This document shows, piece by piece, positions 8,026-17,472 of a DNA stretch of 64,000 nt. Each line of letters begins with the position of its first letter. The first letter of the stretch is position 1. This DNA comes from Clostridiales bacterium (GTDB lineage: Bacteria; Bacillota; Clostridia; Lachnospirales; Lachnospiraceae), in the NCBI GenBank assembly GCA_020859985.1, contig JAJBVD010000026.1:25080-89079 (forward strand), written 5' to 3'. The notes beneath the pieces were generated by a model. The model saw only the letters and a list, made by a program, of their open reading frames with translations. It was not told the DNA's origin and ran no database searches. The position numbers and the translations under genes were made by a program.

Positions 8026-9399
8026 ATGCCGAACGCAAAAGAACAGTCTATAGATGCGCAGAAAGCAGAATTATTTGAGCGGATGCCGATCCCGCAGGCG
8101 GTCATGCAAATGGCTGTTCCCACGGTACTCAGCTCTCTGGTTATGGTGATTTATAATCTGGCCGATACGTATTTTGTAGGGATGCTGAATGACCCTGTTG
8201 AAAATGCAGCCGTTACGCTGGCGGCTCCGGTGCTGCTGGCATTTAACGCCATTATTAATCTTTTTGGCGTGGGCGGATCCAGCCTGATGAGCCGCTATCT
8301 GGGGAAAAAAGAATATGCGGCGGTGCGAAAAAGCTCCGCAGTCAGCTTTTATTGTGCTCTGGGATTTTCTATCCTGTTTTCACTGGCGGCGGGACTTTTT
8401 CATACACAGCTGCTGGCAATTCTGGGAACCGCCGCGGATACTGAAGCGGCCACCTGGGAGTATTTGCGCTGGACGACTCTTTGCGGCGCGGTCCCGGCGA
8501 TCATGAACGTGGTTCTGGCAAATCTGGTGCGCTCAGAGGGTGCGTCCCTGCATGCCAGTATCGGCACGATGAGCGGCTGCCTGCTGAATATCGTTCTTGA
8601 TCCTGTGTTTATCCTTCCTGCGGGACTGGGCATGGGGGCCGCGGGCGCGGGTCTTGCCACATTCCTTTCAAATTGCGTGGCCTGCGTTTATTTTTTCATC
8701 TTATTGTGGATACGCCGCCGGACAACCATGGTCTGCGTAAATCCGCGCGTATTTGCCTTTGAACCGGAGATCTTCAAGGGAATCTGCGCGGTCGGGATTC
8801 CCGCCGCGATCCAGAACCTGCTGAATGTGACCAGTATGACGGTGCTTAATAATTTTACCTCCTCCTACGGCTCCAATGCAGTAGCGGCCATGGGAATTTC
8901 TCAGAAGATTAATATGATACCCATGTATATTGCCATGGGAGTATCCCAGGGGGTTATGCCTCTGGTCGGCTATAATTACGCCAGCGGAAACCGGGAGCGC
9001 ATGAAAAAAGCAGTCACCTTTACCGCAAGGATCAGTGTTTCTTTTATCCTGCTGGTGACAGTATTTTACTATGTTGGTGCAGAGGGGCTGATCCGCCTGT
9101 TTATGAAAAATGAGGAGGTTGTGGCGTATGGCAGCCGTTTCCTTCATGGAATGTGCATTGGTACGGTGTTCCTGACGGTGGATTTTCTGGCTGTGGGTGT
9201 ATTTCAGGCATGTGGGATGGGGAAAAAGTCTCTTATTTTCGCCATCTTAAGAAAAATTGTTCTGGAAATCCCTGCGCTGTTTCTTTTGAACAGGCTCTGG
9301 CCGCTGTATGGCCTTGCCTACGCACAGACCTGCGCGGAAGTGGTGCTGGCCATAGCGGCAGTGATCCTGCTGCAAAGGATGTTTCGTGAGACAAAGTGA
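8026..9399 (+). CDS. MATE-family efflux protein
   Basis: 457 residues with about 12 membrane helices. The start has the usual MATE pattern (FERMPIPQAVMQMAVPTVLSSLVMVIYNLADTYFVGML) and the halves repeat it: 'GVGGSSLMSRYLG' in the first half and 'GVSQGVMPLVGYNY' in the second, both family signatures. These antiporters export organic cations or metabolites using Na+ or H+ gradients. The ribosome binding site GAGGAG is well placed. It abuts the GH42 gene downstream and may be co-transcribed with it; the substrate is unknown. Confidence 0.9.
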   Translation: MPNAKEQSIDAQKAELFERMPIPQAVMQMAVPTVLSSLVMVIYNLADTYFVGMLNDPVENAAVTLAAPVLLAFNAIINLFGVGGSSLMSRYLGKKEYAAVRKSSAVSFYCALGFSILFSLAAGLFHTQLLAILGTAADTEAATWEYLRWTTLCGAVPAIMNVVLANLVRSEGASLHASIGTMSGCLLNIVLDPVFILPAGLGMGAAGAGLATFLSNCVACVYFFILLWIRRRTTMVCVNPRVFAFEPEIFKGICAVGIPAAIQNLLNVTSMTVLNNFTSSYGSNAVAAMGISQKINMIPMYIAMGVSQGVMPLVGYNYASGNRERMKKAVTFTARISVSFILLVTVFYYVGAEGLIRLFMKNEEVVAYGSRFLHGMCIGTVFLTVDFLAVGVFQACGMGKKSLIFAILRKIVLEIPALFLLNRLWPLYGLAYAQTCAEVVLAIAAVILLQRMFRETK

Positions 9400-9436
9400 G
9401 CAACTGGATTTCTTTATGGGAGGCAAGGACGGCTTT

Positions 9437-11716
9437 ATGAGGAAAAAACAGAATTTTCAATGGAATGAAATGACGATGGGTACCTGCTATTATCCGGAGC
9501 ACTGGCCCAAAGAGCTGTGGGCGTCGGATCTGGAGAGGATGCTTGCGACCGGGATTACGGTTATCCGTATCGCAGAGTTTGCCTGGAATAAGGTAGAGCC
9601 GCAGGAGGGTGTTTTCACATACGGTTTTTTTGATGAATTTCTGGATCTTTGTCAGGAGAAGGGAATGAAGGTCATATTCGGCACGCCATCGGCCACGCCG
9701 CCCGTCTGGCTGACGGAGAAATATCCGGAGGTATTAAACTGCGATGAAGCGGGAGTGGCCTACCGGCACGGCGGGAGGCGACATTACAATTATAATTCGC
9801 CGAAATACCTTGAACTGGTATCCCGGATTGTAGAAAAGCTTGGAGCGCATTATGGAAAACACCCGGCGATCGTCGGCTGGCAGATTGACAACGAGATTAA
9901 CTGCGAGACGAGCGAATTTCATTCGGAGGCGGATTCCGCCGCTTTTCGCGTGTTCCTGAAAGAAAAGTACGGGACGCTGGAGGCGCTGAACGAGGCGTGG
10001 GGGACAGCCTTCTGGAACCAGACCTACACGGACTGGGAGCAGATTTACGTGATGCGTCCGCTTTTGAATCAGGGCTACAATCCGCATCAGCATCTGGATT
10101 ACTATCGGTTTATCTCCGGGAGCGCTGTTTCTTTTTGCCGGATGCAGGCGGAGATTCTGCGGAAATACAAAAAGGATGGAGATTTTATCACGACCAACGG
10201 AATATTCTGGAATATGGATAACCATCAGATGGAGGACGAATGTCTGGACGTCTATACATATGATTCCTATCCGAGCTTTGCTTACGGGCTTGACAGGGAG
10301 CCGTTTTGCGAGAGTGACCTGAACGACCGCCGTTGGAATAAAAATCTGACTGAGACACGCTCCGTCTGTCCGCATTTTGGTATTATGGAGCAGCAGTCCG
10401 GCGCGAACGGCTGGACGACTCGTATGGAAGGCCCCGCGCCGCGGCCGGGGCAGCTCTCCTTATGGGCAATGCAGAGCGTCGCGCAGGGAGCGGATTATAT
10501 TTCGTTTTTCCGCTGGCGTACCTGCACTTTCGGCACAGAGATTTACTGGCATGGTATTCTGGATTATGACAATCGGGATAATCGGAAGCTCGCTGAGGTG
10601 AAGGATTTTTATCAGAAATTCAAAAAGCTGGATGCGCTTTGCGGGGCGGATTTTGTAGCCGCGTTCGGACTATTAAAGGATTATGATAACGAATGGGATA
10701 CCAATGCGGATTCCTGGCACCGGCGTGTGGCGCACGCCAGCGAGGAAGCAATCTTTGAAATGGCCGAGCGGACGCACACGCCATACGACAGTGTATATCT
10801 GCGTGGAGGAATGCCCTCTCACGAGTATTTGGCGGCAGGCAGTACCGCTCATTCAGAGAATGCTTCGTATGGGGCCGGCGCTGGAGAAACGACTGTAGAG
10901 GACCTGCTTGCCTATCCGGTGCTCATCTACCCGCATCCGGTGATCATGACGAAAGAGCGGGCTGACCTGCTGAAACAGTATGTGGAGCAGGGCGGTACGC
11001 TGATCCTCGGCTGCCGCAGCGGCTACAAGCAGGAGAACGGAAAGTGCGTTATGCTTCCGCAGCCGGGGCTCTTAAGGGATCTGACCGGCTCGGATGTGCG
11101 TGATTTCACTTTCGCCAGTCCGGCGGAGGGGCCGGTGTACGCGGCGTGGAATTTGAACGAAATGCTGCCGGAAGCAACCGGGAATATGTCGGCTGAAAAA
11201 TCGGACACCAGGCAATCGAAGGAATCCGGTGCTGTGCTGTCGCTTGCTGATTGTGAGGCTGTCTGCAAAGAGAATTTAAGCGGTAAAACACCGGACAGCG
11301 TGCAGACAGAGATGCCTCTCTTCCACGACATCATGGAACCGGCCGATCCGGACGCGAAGGTGCTGGCGCGCTACACCGGCAGCTATTACGCGGGAAAGGC
11401 CGCGGCGGTCGAAAAAAAGACCGGCAAGGGCCGCACAATTCACCTGGGCGGTGTTTTTACGCAGGAGAATCTAGAACTGCTTCTTAAATATGCAGGTGTG
11501 CTTTCTCCATTTGATTCCCTGATCCAGGCGCCGGATGGCGTGGATCTCGTGCAGCGGAAAAAAGACGGAAAGACATGGCTCTTCGCCCTGAACTTTAAAT
11601 CCTCTTCGCAGAAAATCGTGCTCGGACAGAAGATGCGGCGGGTGTTTGCGGGGAACGATGTCATGGGAGAGATTGAACTTGCTCCGTATGAGACGGAGGT
11701 CTTTGAATTGTTGTAA
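9437..11716 (+). CDS. Glycoside hydrolase family 42 beta-galactosidase
   Basis: 759 residues from ATG 9437; an in-frame GTG at 9386 that overlaps the MATE stop, with AAAGGA before it, is an alternative start. The N-terminal barrel begins 'MGTCYYPEHWP', typical of GH42. The acid/base is Glu153 in 'GWQIDNEIN' and the nucleophile Glu318 in 'FGIMEQQSG'. A trimerisation domain (glutamine-amidotransferase-like, 'LLAYPVLIYPHPVIM') and a small C-terminal domain follow. No signal peptide, so intracellular hydrolysis of beta-galactosides. An insert of about 60 residues of low conservation (around 580-640) sits in the middle domain. Confidence 0.9.
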   Translation: MRKKQNFQWNEMTMGTCYYPEHWPKELWASDLERMLATGITVIRIAEFAWNKVEPQEGVFTYGFFDEFLDLCQEKGMKVIFGTPSATPPVWLTEKYPEVLNCDEAGVAYRHGGRRHYNYNSPKYLELVSRIVEKLGAHYGKHPAIVGWQIDNEINCETSEFHSEADSAAFRVFLKEKYGTLEALNEAWGTAFWNQTYTDWEQIYVMRPLLNQGYNPHQHLDYYRFISGSAVSFCRMQAEILRKYKKDGDFITTNGIFWNMDNHQMEDECLDVYTYDSYPSFAYGLDREPFCESDLNDRRWNKNLTETRSVCPHFGIMEQQSGANGWTTRMEGPAPRPGQLSLWAMQSVAQGADYISFFRWRTCTFGTEIYWHGILDYDNRDNRKLAEVKDFYQKFKKLDALCGADFVAAFGLLKDYDNEWDTNADSWHRRVAHASEEAIFEMAERTHTPYDSVYLRGGMPSHEYLAAGSTAHSENASYGAGAGETTVEDLLAYPVLIYPHPVIMTKERADLLKQYVEQGGTLILGCRSGYKQENGKCVMLPQPGLLRDLTGSDVRDFTFASPAEGPVYAAWNLNEMLPEATGNMSAEKSDTRQSKESGAVLSLADCEAVCKENLSGKTPDSVQTEMPLFHDIMEPADPDAKVLARYTGSYYAGKAAAVEKKTGKGRTIHLGGVFTQENLELLLKYAGVLSPFDSLIQAPDGVDLVQRKKDGKTWLFALNFKSSSQKIVLGQKMRRVFAGNDVMGEIELAPYETEVFELL

Positions 11717-11734
11717 CGTGAAGATGTGAGAGAA

Positions 11735-11768
11735 ACAAAGAAGGGGGCGAGCCAGCCCCCTTCTTTGT
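11735..11768. terminator. Strong bidirectional terminator
   Basis: ACAAAGAAGGGGGC and GCCCCCTTCTTTGT form a perfect 14-bp stem with a 6-nt loop, between the GH42 gene (+) and the convergent lipoprotein-like gene (-). Confidence 0.9.
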
Positions 11769-11840
11769 TATCCGCTTGTGCACAGTCTGGTTTCAGGCTG
11801 TGCTGCCTGCCGCAATCCTAAATTTCCTGAATTGTGATTT

Positions 11841-12857
11841 TTACTCTGCGTCATCTTCTGTGCCCGTCAGCTCGTCCGCGATATCCTCAAGGCTTTCCGC
11901 TTCGCCGGAAGCGACTGCTTCCAGTGCTTCGCTTGGAACCGTGATCGCTTCCACCGCTTCGTCGGAGAAGGTGTATGTCATGGACAGATCATTGATGACG
12001 AGCTCCACGGTGGTCGTGGTATCAGAATCTTCACTGTCAAAATATCCTGCCGCAAAAGAGGTTACGTAAGAGTTAATGGAGGTCAGATCCGTGTCGTTCA
12101 GGTCAATGATGAGAGCGGCCGGAAGATATGTGGCTGTATCGATGTAGTAATAGAGATTGATCTTCAGACCGTCCAGCAGCTCCTCGATCAGGCTGACAGT
12201 CTCATCGTCGAGTCCCAGCTCATCCGAGGCTTCTGTGCCGACCAGCTCCTCGGTCTTGTCGATGACCGTGCGCAGGTTCGAGGAATCAATGACGGCCGAA
12301 AGCAGATAGCACTCAGTGCCCTCATACTCCTCTGCCTCGTCATCCAGTTCCCAGGTAAGCCCCAGATCCTCCATCTGGCTGTAATCGATGGAGGATGAAA
12401 GATCAAGCAGGGACAGCATATTGAATTCGTCCGCGGAGACGGAGCTGTAGGTCCAGGTACCCTCACCCTCTTCATCGGAGGCAGAGTCTTCTGTGTATGC
12501 ATAGGTATCAACGGTCTCATCGCTGCTGATCATATAAGTCTTTACAATGATATCCTCATCTACGCCAAAAGTGGACAGGGTCACAACACCGTCCACCGAT
12601 GCGGCAAACGGGTCCATAATGGCCTGAATGTCAAAATCTGCGTCCGCGAGGACTGCGATCGAGGATGTCGTCTCGCCGTCTCCGATATCGATGGAGAGGT
12701 CGCAGTTCAGTGTAAAATTCGAAGAGGTACTTTCTAAAGAGGCTGAATTCTCAGATACTTTTTCCAGAATGCTCTCAGCTGTTTCGGCGCTGTCAAAACC
12801 GCAGAGCATAGAAGCTGCGCCCAGTACCGATAACAGGAATAACATTTTTTTTCTCAT
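11841..12857 (-). CDS. Secreted acidic protein with N-terminal signal, probable lipoprotein
   Basis: 338 residues, starting MRKKMLFLLSVLGAASMLCG: a charged start, hydrophobic core and a Cys at about 19 that could be lipidated, although the preceding residues (SML) are not an ideal lipobox. The mature part is very acidic and rich in Ser/Thr/Asp. It reads as alternating beta strands with a middle stretch 'TWELDDEAEEYEGTECYLLSAVID' and 'LYYYIDTATYLPAALIIDL', recalling the LolA/LppX-like fold of Firmicutes DUF6612-type lipoproteins. That likeness is by pattern only. It stands alone on the minus strand; the function is unknown. Confidence 0.65.
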   Translation of the reverse strand: MRKKMLFLLSVLGAASMLCGFDSAETAESILEKVSENSASLESTSSNFTLNCDLSIDIGDGETTSSIAVLADADFDIQAIMDPFAASVDGVVTLSTFGVDEDIIVKTYMISSDETVDTYAYTEDSASDEEGEGTWTYSSVSADEFNMLSLLDLSSSIDYSQMEDLGLTWELDDEAEEYEGTECYLLSAVIDSSNLRTVIDKTEELVGTEASDELGLDDETVSLIEELLDGLKINLYYYIDTATYLPAALIIDLNDTDLTSINSYVTSFAAGYFDSEDSDTTTTVELVINDLSMTYTFSDEAVEAITVPSEALEAVASGEAESLEDIADELTGTEDDAE

Positions 12858-12912
12858 AGCTTTCCGATCCTTTCTTTTTTTTTGCTGCCTGTCTGCCGGG
12901 CGGTTCCTTTTC

Positions 12913-12960
12913 TATGATATGGGAAACGTCGTTCCCTATATCATAAAACCCTCCGGGGCG
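12913..12960. repeat. Palindromic intergenic repeat, type TATGATAT, copy 1
   Basis: TATGATATGGGAA pairs imperfectly with TTCCCTATATCATA and is followed by AAACCCTCCGGGGCGC. Copy 2 at 22081 has the same order of palindrome, then AAACGCTCC. Confidence 0.55.
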
Positions 12961-13040
12961 CTGGCAATGTTCCGCAAAAGTATAGCATTTTGGTTCAACC
13001 ATGTCCATAGAGGAAATCTGGAATTTATAATAAAATTCGA

Positions 13041-13062
13041 TGCTGCTCTGAACAGAGCAGCA
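13041..13062. repeat. Perfect 10-bp inverted repeat upstream of folC
   Basis: TGCTGCTCTG-AA-CAGAGCAGCA. This lies in the roughly 300-nt gap between the divergent lipoprotein-like gene and folC, which otherwise shows only the TATGATAT repeat and no further gene. It could be an operator or a REP-type element. Confidence 0.4.
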
Positions 13063-13156
13063 GGCCACAGACATATGACGAATTTTGCGATAAATATTTC
13101 TTGAATAAAAAGGGGGCGGAGAGTACAATAGGTCTGCCGAAGGGAGAACGCATTTT

Positions 13157-14548
13157 ATGAACTATACAGAAGCGGTGGATTACATAGAAAGTACACCGAA
13201 ATTTACGAAAAAGAACGGGCCGGAAAATACCCGTGAGCTGCTGGAACGGATCGGACATCCCGAACGGGAGATGAAGGTGATCCATGTGGCCGGAACAAAT
13301 GGAAAGGGCAGTGTCTGCGCGTTTTTAGCATCAATGCTTAAGACTGCGGGAAAGCATGTGGGACTGTTTACCTCACCGCATCTGGTGGAGATTACAGAGC
13401 GCTTTGAGATTGACGGGGAGCAGGTTTCCCATGAAACGTTTGCCTGTGCGCTGACGCGCGTGCTGGAAGTGACAAAGGAAATGATCGCGGACGGGTTCGC
13501 GCATCCGGCGTATTTTGAGCTGCTGTTTGCGGCGGGGCTTCTGATCTTCAGGGAGGCCGGCGTCGAATATCTGGTGCTGGAAACCGGGCTTGGCGGACGT
13601 CTTGACGCGACCAATCTCGTGGAGCATCCGATCGCCTGCGTGATCACGAGTATCAGTCTGGACCATATGGAATATCTGGGCGATACCGTGACAAAGATTG
13701 CCGGAGAGAAGGCGGGCATTATCAAAGAGGGGGTGCCTGTGATCTATGACGGGCGGAATCCGGAGGCGGCCGCAGTGATCGCTCATACGGCCGCGGCTAT
13801 GCACGCGAAGGCTTATCGCTATGACGAGTCGATGAGTCAAATACTGGGAAAAACGGATAAAAGCATTGATTTTCTGCTGAATTGCGGTTATGATGAGAAA
13901 ATAAAAGTGACGGTGCCGTATCTGGCGCCTTACCAGGTGGTAAACAGTTCCCTGGCGCTGATGGCTCTGCGGGTGATCGATCCGGAGCATTCCATCAGTA
14001 CGGAACAGGCCGTGGAAGGGATCGCGAAAACGCGCTGGCCCGGACGGATGGAGACCGTGCTGCCGGGCGTGGTGCTCGACGGCGCGCACAATGCGGACGG
14101 GATTTCGGAATTCATCCGCACGGTGCAGAGTGTGCAGGGGAAGCCGCAGCGGTCAGATGCCGGCCTGCCTGTGCAGGCACAGCAGATGACGGAGGCTGCA
14201 TCAGATCAGGCGAAGCCGCGCAGAGTTACACTTTTATTTTCTGCGGTATCGGATAAGGAATACGGGAAAATGATCCGGGAGATCTGCGAGGGTATGCAGC
14301 TTTCTGCTGTAGTGGTGACGCAGGTCGGAGGTTTGCGGGTTGTTCCGGCCGACCGGCTGGCGGACGCGTTCCGGAGCTGTCTGGATTGCGCTTCTCCCGT
14401 TTTCGTGGAGACAGATGTGCGGGAAGCCTTTGAGACGGCACTGCGTTTGAAGGAGGATGGGATGCTGTTTTGTGTCGGGTCGCTGTATCTGGTGGGGGAA
14501 CTGAAGGCGATCCTGCAAACAGACAGGCAGGACAGTGCCGCAGAGTGA
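13157..14548 (+). CDS. folC: Bifunctional folylpolyglutamate/dihydrofolate synthase
   Basis: 463 residues. The Mur-ligase type P-loop 'HVAGTNGKGS' is at about 43-52. 'LFTSPHLVEITERF', 'LETGLGGRLDATN', 'SISLDHMEYLGDT' and, in the C-terminal domain, 'LDGAHNADG' are all FolC hallmarks. It adds glutamate to dihydropteroate and to reduced folates in the cytosol. It lies upstream of the small coupled ORF and the TPR protein, with a 39-nt gap. The ribosome binding site is GAAGGGAG. A poorly conserved stretch of about 25 residues rich in Gln (around 325-350) interrupts the C-terminal domain. Confidence 0.92.
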   Translation: MNYTEAVDYIESTPKFTKKNGPENTRELLERIGHPEREMKVIHVAGTNGKGSVCAFLASMLKTAGKHVGLFTSPHLVEITERFEIDGEQVSHETFACALTRVLEVTKEMIADGFAHPAYFELLFAAGLLIFREAGVEYLVLETGLGGRLDATNLVEHPIACVITSISLDHMEYLGDTVTKIAGEKAGIIKEGVPVIYDGRNPEAAAVIAHTAAAMHAKAYRYDESMSQILGKTDKSIDFLLNCGYDEKIKVTVPYLAPYQVVNSSLALMALRVIDPEHSISTEQAVEGIAKTRWPGRMETVLPGVVLDGAHNADGISEFIRTVQSVQGKPQRSDAGLPVQAQQMTEAASDQAKPRRVTLLFSAVSDKEYGKMIREICEGMQLSAVVVTQVGGLRVVPADRLADAFRSCLDCASPVFVETDVREAFETALRLKEDGMLFCVGSLYLVGELKAILQTDRQDSAAE

Positions 14549-14587
14549 TACTTTGCGGCTGGCCATTGGTATAGTAGAGGAGTACAT

Positions 14588-14746
14588 ATGATTAATTATG
14601 AGGAGGAGCTGAAAAAGTTCCACACCAGCATGGATGTCAATGAAGCCGAGGACGCGATCTACAGCCGCGACCTGACAGATATGAGCGACATTCTTAAGGA
14701 GATGCTCAGAGAGGAAAAGAAGAACAGAAAGCAGGGAAGCCGATGA
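14588..14746 (+). CDS. Small conserved-looking protein, 52 residues, coupled to TPR gene
   Basis: The reading frame starts MINYEEELKKFHTSMDVNEA and ends KKNRKQGSR. Its stop overlaps the next start as ATGA, which strongly supports translation. The composition is acidic in the first half and basic at the end, with a predicted helix-turn-helix-like pair of helices. GTAGAGGAG lies before the ATG as a good ribosome binding site. The family is not recognised. It probably belongs functionally with the zinc-ribbon/TPR membrane protein that follows. Confidence 0.6.
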   Translation: MINYEEELKKFHTSMDVNEAEDAIYSRDLTDMSDILKEMLREEKKNRKQGSR

Positions 14747-16368
14747 AGTGTATTTACTGCAGCACTGCCCTTGGCGTCTCTGACTACTGTCCGGGCTGCG
14801 GGGCGGATATTTCGATCCAGAAGCGGATCGGGCGCATCTCGAATCTTCTTTATAATGAAGGGCTGGAAAAGGCGCGGGTCAGAGATATGGAAGGAGCTAT
14901 CACCTGTCTGAAACGCAGTCTGAAATTTTACAAAGGCAATACGGATGCCCGTAATCTGCTCGGTCTGTGTTATTATGAGACGGGCGAGGCCGTTGCGGCG
15001 CTCTGTGAGTGGGTCATCAGCAAAAATCTCCAGTCGGAGGACAATCTGGCGGACTATTTTATCGACCAGATGCAGAACAATAAAAACAAGCTGGACTCAA
15101 TCAATCAGACGATCCGCAAATACAATCAGTCTGTCATGTACTGCAGGGAAGACAACGAGGATATGGCGATCATCCAGCTGAAAAAGGTGATTAGCCACAA
15201 TCCCAGGCTGGTGAAGGCCTATCAGCTTCTGGCGCTGCTGTACATGAAGAGGCAGGAGTATGGGCGCTCCAGAAAGCTGCTCAAAAAGGCGGTGCAGATT
15301 GACGCGACGAATACAACGACGCTGCGCTATCTGCAGGAGATTGAGACAGCGACCGGAAAAAGTACGAATTTAAGCCGGAGACGCAAGCGCTATGAAAAAG
15401 AAGGAGAGGACGAGCAGGTCTCCGGGACGCTCCGGTATCTGAGCGGGAATGAGATGATCATTCAGCCCACGACATTCCGCGACAGTTCAACGATTGCGAC
15501 TTTTATCAATATCATTCTGGGAATCCTGCTGGGCGGCGCGATCGTGTGGTTTTTGATTGTACCGGCGAGCCGGCAGACGGCAAATGACAACGCGAACCGT
15601 CAGGTGACGGAAGCGAACGCCAAGCTTGCCACGGTGCAGGTACAGGCGGAGGAGCTGCAGGAAGAGATAGACGGCTATGAGGATCAGATCGCGGAGGCGG
15701 AAGAGGACCGGGACGCGGCGCTTGCAAAGGTAGACAGCTATGAGGAGCTTCTGGCGATTGCGGACCTTTATGTGAGCGGCAGTGAATCAGCGGCTGCCGA
15801 GCAGATTCTTGAACTGAGCGCAGATGCATTTGAGGGAAACGCCCTGTCGCTTTATGAATCTTTAAGCAGCGCGGTATCCGCGAGCCTGTTTACAGAATAC
15901 TACAATGCAGGCACGACGGCCTATGTGCAGAAGGATTATCAGACCGCCGCGGAGAATCTGGCAAAAGCCGTGGAAGCAGATCCGGACCGGGAGCAGTCGA
16001 ATCATTACAACGCATTGCTCTATCTGGGGATGGCTTATTACTATCTGGGCGACCGGGACAGCGCGGATGAGATATTTAACCAGATTATCGAATATTATCC
16101 GTCCAACGCGTCGATTGTAGAAGGCTATATTTCCTCTTCTTCCTCAGGAGATACGACTTCCAACACGCTGGATTTAAGCGGCCTTGGCGACGCGGCAACG
16201 GACGTTACGACGACAACGGATACGACTGGCGATACCACAGACGACGGTTCGACCGACACCAGCGATGACATTACGATCTACAATGACAGTACGACTTCCT
16301 CGGAAGTGGTGTGGACGGATCCGACGACCGGGATTTCGTACGACGCGTCCGGGAATATAGTAAACTAG
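14743..16368 (+). CDS. Zinc-ribbon and TPR membrane protein
   Basis: 541 residues. The N-terminus is a zinc ribbon (CIYC...CPGC, Cys at 3, 6, 15, 18). Cytosolic TPR-like helices follow (about 30-200), then one membrane helix (about 255-275), a coiled coil (about 280-325), a second TPR block outside the membrane (about 345-455) and a Thr/Asp/Ser-rich tail. The architecture suggests a scaffold spanning the membrane with protein-binding repeats on both sides. No enzymatic motif was seen. It is coupled to a 52-residue ORF and lies between folC and the sigma-F operon. The function is unknown. Confidence 0.7.
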   Translation: MKCIYCSTALGVSDYCPGCGADISIQKRIGRISNLLYNEGLEKARVRDMEGAITCLKRSLKFYKGNTDARNLLGLCYYETGEAVAALCEWVISKNLQSEDNLADYFIDQMQNNKNKLDSINQTIRKYNQSVMYCREDNEDMAIIQLKKVISHNPRLVKAYQLLALLYMKRQEYGRSRKLLKKAVQIDATNTTTLRYLQEIETATGKSTNLSRRRKRYEKEGEDEQVSGTLRYLSGNEMIIQPTTFRDSSTIATFINIILGILLGGAIVWFLIVPASRQTANDNANRQVTEANAKLATVQVQAEELQEEIDGYEDQIAEAEEDRDAALAKVDSYEELLAIADLYVSGSESAAAEQILELSADAFEGNALSLYESLSSAVSASLFTEYYNAGTTAYVQKDYQTAAENLAKAVEADPDREQSNHYNALLYLGMAYYYLGDRDSADEIFNQIIEYYPSNASIVEGYISSSSSGDTTSNTLDLSGLGDAATDVTTTTDTTGDTTDDGSTDTSDDITIYNDSTTSSEVVWTDPTTGISYDASGNIVN

Positions 16369-16413
16369 TAACTATTCAGAACAGCAGCAAACAGGTAGAG
16401 AAACCCAGAAGTA

Positions 16414-16456
16414 TGGGAGAGCGCAGAAGGGAATGCCCCGGCGCTCTCCTTTTCTG
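16414..16456 (+). terminator. Terminator after the TPR gene
   Basis: GGAGAGCGC at 16416 pairs with GCGCTCTCC at 16441, followed by TTTTCTGCGTTGTTTT. It separates folC/TPR from the sigma-F operon. A degenerate copy of the GTAACTGT repeat may overlap the TPR stop (16367-). Confidence 0.75.
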
Positions 16457-16522
16457 CGTTGTTTTGTCTGCCGGAAGACGTAAGGAATTGTAATGCTGCA
16501 GGGGCAGTAGGAGGGGATTTTT

Positions 16523-16843
16523 ATGGATTCTGTATTTACGATCGTCGGTACGACGATGACCATACATTTGCCGGAGGAGATCGACCATTACACATCGGAC
16601 AGGCTCTGCACTGAGGCTGACCGGCTGGTACTGAGAAAGCACATCCGCTGTATTGTATTTGATTTTGCGCGGACGGAGTTTATGGACAGCTCCGGTATCG
16701 GGATGCTGATCGGCCGTTATAAGAGAATGCGTTTTATGGGAGGCACAGTGGCGGCGGCGAATGTCGGGGAGCGCACAAAGCGGATGCTCGAGCTCTCCGG
16801 TATCGGTAAAATTATGGACATCTATGAAGGGATGCCGTCGTAA
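16523..16843 (+). CDS. spoIIAA: Anti-sigma-F factor antagonist SpoIIAA
   Basis: 106 residues, a single STAS domain. The phosphorylation site is in 'FMDSSGIGMLIGRYK' (second Ser, about residue 57). In the forespore, SpoIIE dephosphorylates SpoIIAA, which then takes SpoIIAB away from sigma F. It is the first gene of the spoIIAA-spoIIAB-sigF group. The ribosome binding site AGGAGGGG is strong. Length is slightly below the usual 115-120 residues, without loss of the core. Confidence 0.93.
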   Translation: MDSVFTIVGTTMTIHLPEEIDHYTSDRLCTEADRLVLRKHIRCIVFDFARTEFMDSSGIGMLIGRYKRMRFMGGTVAAANVGERTKRMLELSGIGKIMDIYEGMPS

Positions 16844-16854
16844 GGGCAGTGAAA

Positions 16855-16886
16855 AAGTAAGACGGCTTACGTCGTTAACCATAAAA
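16855..16886. repeat. Partial MITE-end-like repeat between spoIIAA and spoIIAB
   Basis: AGTAAGACGGCTTACGTCGT and the following TAACCATAA match, with a few changes, the right end of the element at 30768-30795. It sits in the 117-nt gap inside the spoIIA operon. Confidence 0.4.
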
Positions 16887-16960
16887 TAAAGTGAGGCGGC
16901 TGCGTTCGAAACGCAAAAGGGCAAAGGAAGAAAACACAGCCGGGAAAGGGGAGAATAAAG

Positions 16961-17461
16961 ATGCAGCAAAATGAAATGAAACTGGAATTTGACAGCCGCT
17001 CCTGCAACGAGAGCTTTGCGCGGGTGACGGTTGCGGCGTTTATGACGCAGCTTAATCCTACGCTGGAGGAGGTGGCGGATGTCAAGACTGCCGTCTCCGA
17101 GGCGGTCACGAACGCGATCATTCATGCGTATAAAAGGAACTTTCAAAATGACACGGAAAGCGCTGCAGATAAAATATGGATCACCTGCCGCATACGGGAC
17201 GGCATTCTGCAGGTGGAAGTGCGGGATGACGGCTGCGGTATCACGGATGTAAAGCGTGCAATGGAGCCGTTCTTCACGACGGAGAAGGAAAACGATCATT
17301 CCGGGATGGGATTTGCGTTTATGGAGGCGTTTATGGATACGCTGCAGGTGGAGTCCTCGCCGGGAAAGGGTACCTGTGTGTGCATGAGCAAACGGATCGG
17401 GCGGGAATCAGGGCAGGTTTCGGTTCCGCTGACAAACAGACTTTTGGAAACAAGGGGGTAG
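16961..17461 (+). CDS. spoIIAB: Anti-sigma-F factor / serine kinase SpoIIAB
   Basis: 166 residues, a GHKL-type ATPase: N box 'VSEAVTNAIIHAY', G1 box 'VRDDGCGI' and a G2-like 'DHSGMGFAFMEAFMD'. It binds sigma F and phosphorylates SpoIIAA. It follows spoIIAA after 117 nt and precedes sigF with a gap of 11 nt. The C-terminus is about 20 residues longer than usual. GAAAGGGGAG precedes the ATG. Confidence 0.93.
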   Translation: MQQNEMKLEFDSRSCNESFARVTVAAFMTQLNPTLEEVADVKTAVSEAVTNAIIHAYKRNFQNDTESAADKIWITCRIRDGILQVEVRDDGCGITDVKRAMEPFFTTEKENDHSGMGFAFMEAFMDTLQVESSPGKGTCVCMSKRIGRESGQVSVPLTNRLLETRG

Positions 17462-17472
17462 AGGACGAAGGA

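Noticed and set aside
16367..16395. Further copy of the GTAACTGT repeat after the TPR gene
   Set aside because: Only the left arm (AGTAACTATTCAG) matches; the right arm is too different to count as a copy.
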